DNA of 6,182 nucleotides, taken from assembly GCA_022563055.1 (NCBI GenBank), contig JADFOB010000083.1:1-6182 (forward strand). Reading direction: 5' to 3'. Shown in pieces: positions 5,282-6,182 of this stretch (the first letter of the stretch is position 1; each line of letters opens with the position of its first letter). The stretch comes from Planctomycetota bacterium (lineage in GTDB: Bacteria; Planctomycetota; Phycisphaerae; UBA1845). Below the pieces are notes generated by a model that saw only the letters and a program-made list of their open reading frames with translations, was not told the origin of the DNA and ran no database searches. A program made the position numbers and the translations under genes.

Positions 5282-6182
5282 GTCGGTGAACGTGTAGGTA
5301 AATCCGCCGTCTTTGTTCACCCCCATCGTGACCGCCGACGGCATGTTGTCGTCCGCCATCTTCGTGAGAAGTTGCACCGACAGCTCGGGCGTAACCGACT
5401 GGTCGATCAGGTGGTCGACCTGTCGTGCGCCGATATCCACTTGCTTACATTCGCTGGCAACCTGAGCGTAGACCGCGTCGTCCACGTGAAACGCCATCTT
5501 GTGGGCTGCGGTCACCCGCTTGCCAAGTTTCGCCAGCTTCATCTTGGCGATCAGTTGCATCACCTCATCACCCAGCGTGAAGAAGGGGATGACCGTCATG
5601 CGAGCCACCAGGGCGGGCTTGAGGTGCTCTCGCAGATGCGGGTAGATCGCTTCCTTGAGATCCTCGATGTCCACCTCTTCGCCCGATTCACACATGGTCT
5701 GAATGACGTCCGTACCCAGATTGCTGGTCATGATAATGACCGTGTTCTTGAAGTTGATCACGCGCCCTTCGCCGTCGGCCAGCATACCCTTGTCGAATAC
5801 CTGATAGAACAGGTTCATCACGTCCGGGTGCGCCTTCTCGATCTCATCGAGCAGCACCACGGAGTAGGGGTGCTGCCGGACGGCTTCGGTCAAGACGCCG
5901 CCTTCGCCATAACCCACGTATCCGGGCGGGGAACCCTTGAGCTGTGAGACCGTATGCTTCTCCATGAACTCCGACATATTGATCGAAGTCAGGAATTGGT
6001 CGCCACCGAACAGCAAGTCGGCGACAGCCAGCGCCAGCTCCGTCTTGCCCACGCCACTGGGTCCTACGCAGAGAAACACGCCCATGGGCTGGGTTGGGTT
6101 GCCGATGCCCGCCTTGGCTGTGCGAAGTTTTTGGCCGAGGCTACTCACGGCGGGATCCGGTCCCACGACGCGATCGCGCAGG
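5279..6182 (-). CDS. clpV: ClpV/TssH, T6SS sheath-disassembly AAA+ ATPase (C-terminal third, N-terminus outside window)
   Basis: ClpV is a cytoplasmic double-ring ClpB-type unfoldase that threads TssC from contracted sheaths to recycle TssB/TssC. The visible 300 residues are the second AAA+ domain and the C-terminal small domain. In fragment numbering: Walker A G-P-S-G-V-G-K-T at 40-47; pore loop around G-Y-V-G at 87-90; Walker B V-V-L-L-D-E at 108-113; sensor 1 around N154 in T-S-N-L-G; P-A-L-V-A-R-M-T-V-I-P-F at 189-200, typical of ClpV rather than ClpB (ClpB has F-L-N-R at this place); sensor 2 G-A-R at 251-253. The frame runs open to the edge, so the GTG at 6166 is internal. Full-length ClpV is usually near 850-900 residues, so about two thirds is missing. 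The gene precedes vgrG by 104 nt on the same strand, consistent with a shared operon. All motor residues in this half look intact. Confidence 0.93.
   Translation of the reverse strand, partial: LRDRVVGPDPAVSSLGQKLRTAKAGIGNPTQPMGVFLCVGPSGVGKTELALAVADLLFGGDQFLTSINMSEFMEKHTVSQLKGSPPGYVGYGEGGVLTEAVRQHPYSVVLLDEIEKAHPDVMNLFYQVFDKGMLADGEGRVINFKNTVIIMTSNLGTDVIQTMCESGEEVDIEDLKEAIYPHLREHLKPALVARMTVIPFFTLGDEVMQLIAKMKLAKLGKRVTAAHKMAFHVDDAVYAQVASECKQVDIGARQVDHLIDQSVTPELSVQLLTKMADDNMPSAVTMGVNKDGGFTYTFTD

Noticed and set aside
5228..5947. 239-codon plus-strand ORF opposite clpV
   Set aside because: It is antisense to the intact ClpV AAA+ domain and has no family resemblance.
1..6182. CRISPR array, tRNA or rRNA
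   Set aside because: No regularly spaced identical repeats of CRISPR length, no cloverleaf-like sequence and no rRNA signature were seen on either strand.
1..6182. Extracellular contractile injection system instead of T6SS, because of the LysM protein
   Set aside because: The ATPase is of the ClpV/ClpB double-ring type with the A-R-M-T-V-I-P motif, and the spike is a classical long VgrG; both point to a T6SS.

Overview
The window holds three genes, all read on the minus strand, that form part of a type VI secretion system (T6SS) cluster. In transcription order they are the last third of the sheath-disassembly ATPase ClpV/TssH (runs off the right edge), a complete 940-residue VgrG/TssI spike protein with an unusual insertion and extended C-terminus, and the first 505 residues of a large LysM-domain protein that runs off the left edge. 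A large plus-strand ORF at 222-1451 is the antisense shadow of this LysM gene and is not a gene.

Layout from right to left. 5279-6182: C-terminal AAA+ module of ClpV. 5175-5281: about 100 nt holding a degenerate heptanucleotide tandem array and the vgrG ribosome-binding site. 2352-5174: vgrG, encoding a gp27-like base, a helical insertion, a gp5-like OB fold, a beta-helix needle, a Lys/Pro linker, a small beta-sandwich-like domain and a Gly/Ser tail. 1534-2351: about 820 nt without a convincing gene but full of palindromes. These include a REP/BIME-like inverted pair, a third inverted copy of the same hairpin about 420 bp away, an 11-bp dyad and a candidate operator. 1-1517: the LysM gene, with a good Shine-Dalgarno sequence.

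How they work together (inference from the families): VgrG caps the Hcp tube and carries effectors or adaptors, and ClpV recycles the contracted TssB/TssC sheath. The LysM protein is a plausible VgrG-associated cargo or tip-accessory protein. Its beta-rich module after the LysM domain aligns with the module near the VgrG C-terminus, including a shared cysteine, so the two genes appear to share a domain.

Organism: GC-rich DNA with GC-ending codons, and hairpins of the type GC(A/G)GGCTTTAGCC(T/C)GC plus heptamer arrays. I associate these with environmental GC-rich lineages such as Planctomycetes or deltaproteobacteria-like groups, but no taxonomic marker is present and this is a weak inference.
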